From Paludibacter sp. (GTDB lineage Bacteria; Bacteroidota; Bacteroidia; Bacteroidales; Paludibacteraceae), in the NCBI GenBank assembly GCA_028710895.1, contig JAQTTH010000014.1, forward strand, positions 1 through 64,000: a DNA stretch of 64,000 nt, given 5' to 3'. A model generated the notes under the pieces. That model saw only the letters and a list, made by a program, of their open reading frames with translations. It did no database searches and was not told the origin of the DNA. This document shows positions 63,808 through 64,000 of the stretch, in pieces (the stretch's first letter is position 1; each line of letters begins with the position of its first letter). Made by a program: the position numbers and the translations under genes.

Positions 63808-64000
63808 ATGAAAACAAAATTCTTCCTGCTTTGCCTGTTTCTTGTATCATTTTCGGTAATTGGATATGCACAAGATGAAACAACGACTACGACAACCACA
63901 GAAACAACTCCGGCACAAAAGCCAAAGCCAAAAATTTGGTTTGGTCCCCGCTTCGGTCTTGATTTATCACATTTCACCTACGATGTAAATAATATAAAAA
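63808..64000 (+). CDS. Exported protein, 5' part (truncated by window edge)
   Basis: The frame opens MKTKFFLLCLFLVSFSVIGYAQ, a signal peptide with cleavage near 20, then a threonine-rich linker (DETTTTTTTETT), then KIWFGPRFGLDLSHFTYDV. The last part is typical of the first strand of a PorT/OmpA-like outer-membrane beta barrel. Only 64 codons are visible and the frame is open at the end. TATATTTG at 63728-63735 is a possible -7 element. An open frame on the opposite strand (63720-63977) is a shadow. Confidence 0.75.
   Translation, partial: MKTKFFLLCLFLVSFSVIGYAQDETTTTTTTETTPAQKPKPKIWFGPRFGLDLSHFTYDVNNIK

Overview
This window looks like a chromosomal segment of a Bacteroidetes bacterium, most likely order Bacteroidales. 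The evidence is the Bacteroidetes promoter signature (TTTG, about 19 bases, TAnnTTTG) in front of several genes, a type IX secretion (T9SS) C-terminal sorting domain, lineage-restricted families (DUF3078, DUF3244, DUF3857, DUF4469, TPR/HTH membrane regulators), few Shine-Dalgarno sites and low G+C. A Paludibacter-like genus is possible, but I cannot prove that here.

Layout. 1-348 is the 5' end of a 16S rRNA gene on the minus strand, with a long leader and two promoters. 1.1-14 kb is mostly housekeeping: priA, a dihydrouridine synthase, an HD hydrolase, a DUF3078 protein, rmuC, a YraN nuclease, pyrE, a SRPBCC protein and argH. 14.4-18.2 kb holds two tandem DUF3857/transglutaminase-like exported proteins. 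18.6-23.3 kb is a lineage-specific minus-strand locus: two paralogous lipoprotein-anchored TPR regulators with C-terminal HTH domains flank a small secreted DUF3244 protein and a HU-like/DUF4469 protein. 23.4-28 kb carries comF, dgkA, efp, argG, a GNAT acetyltransferase and argR, an arginine cluster complementing argH. 28.2-37.8 kb has uvrA, an M6 metalloprotease, hsp20, thioredoxin, sppA and a queuosine-precursor transporter with a candidate preQ1 riboswitch.

37.9-41.3 kb is an accessory stretch: orphan genes, a P-loop kinase, a T9SS cargo protein, a 21-bp-period repeat and a repeated 25-mer. 41.4-46.3 kb holds radC, a four-helix-bundle gene enclosed by 52-bp inverted repeats, an ABC-2 exporter pair, a cupin and an LD-carboxypeptidase. 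46.4-50 kb holds an eight-LysM NlpC/P60 hydrolase, recO, tRNA-Glu and rpsT. 50.2-53.8 kb is a YceI-porin-YceI cluster with an upstream Rrf2 regulator and four matching 23-bp palindromes. 54-64 kb is housekeeping again: polA, a polyprenyl synthase, deoC, a MazG-like hydrolase, psd, purB, an MsbA-like ABC exporter and the start of an outer-membrane protein gene.

Most interesting for follow-up are the inverted-repeat-bounded four-helix-bundle element between radC and the ABC operon, the Rrf2 regulon, the TPR-HTH/DUF3244 locus with its GGACA repeats, and the preQ1 riboswitch candidate. All calls come from reading the sequence; no database search was run.
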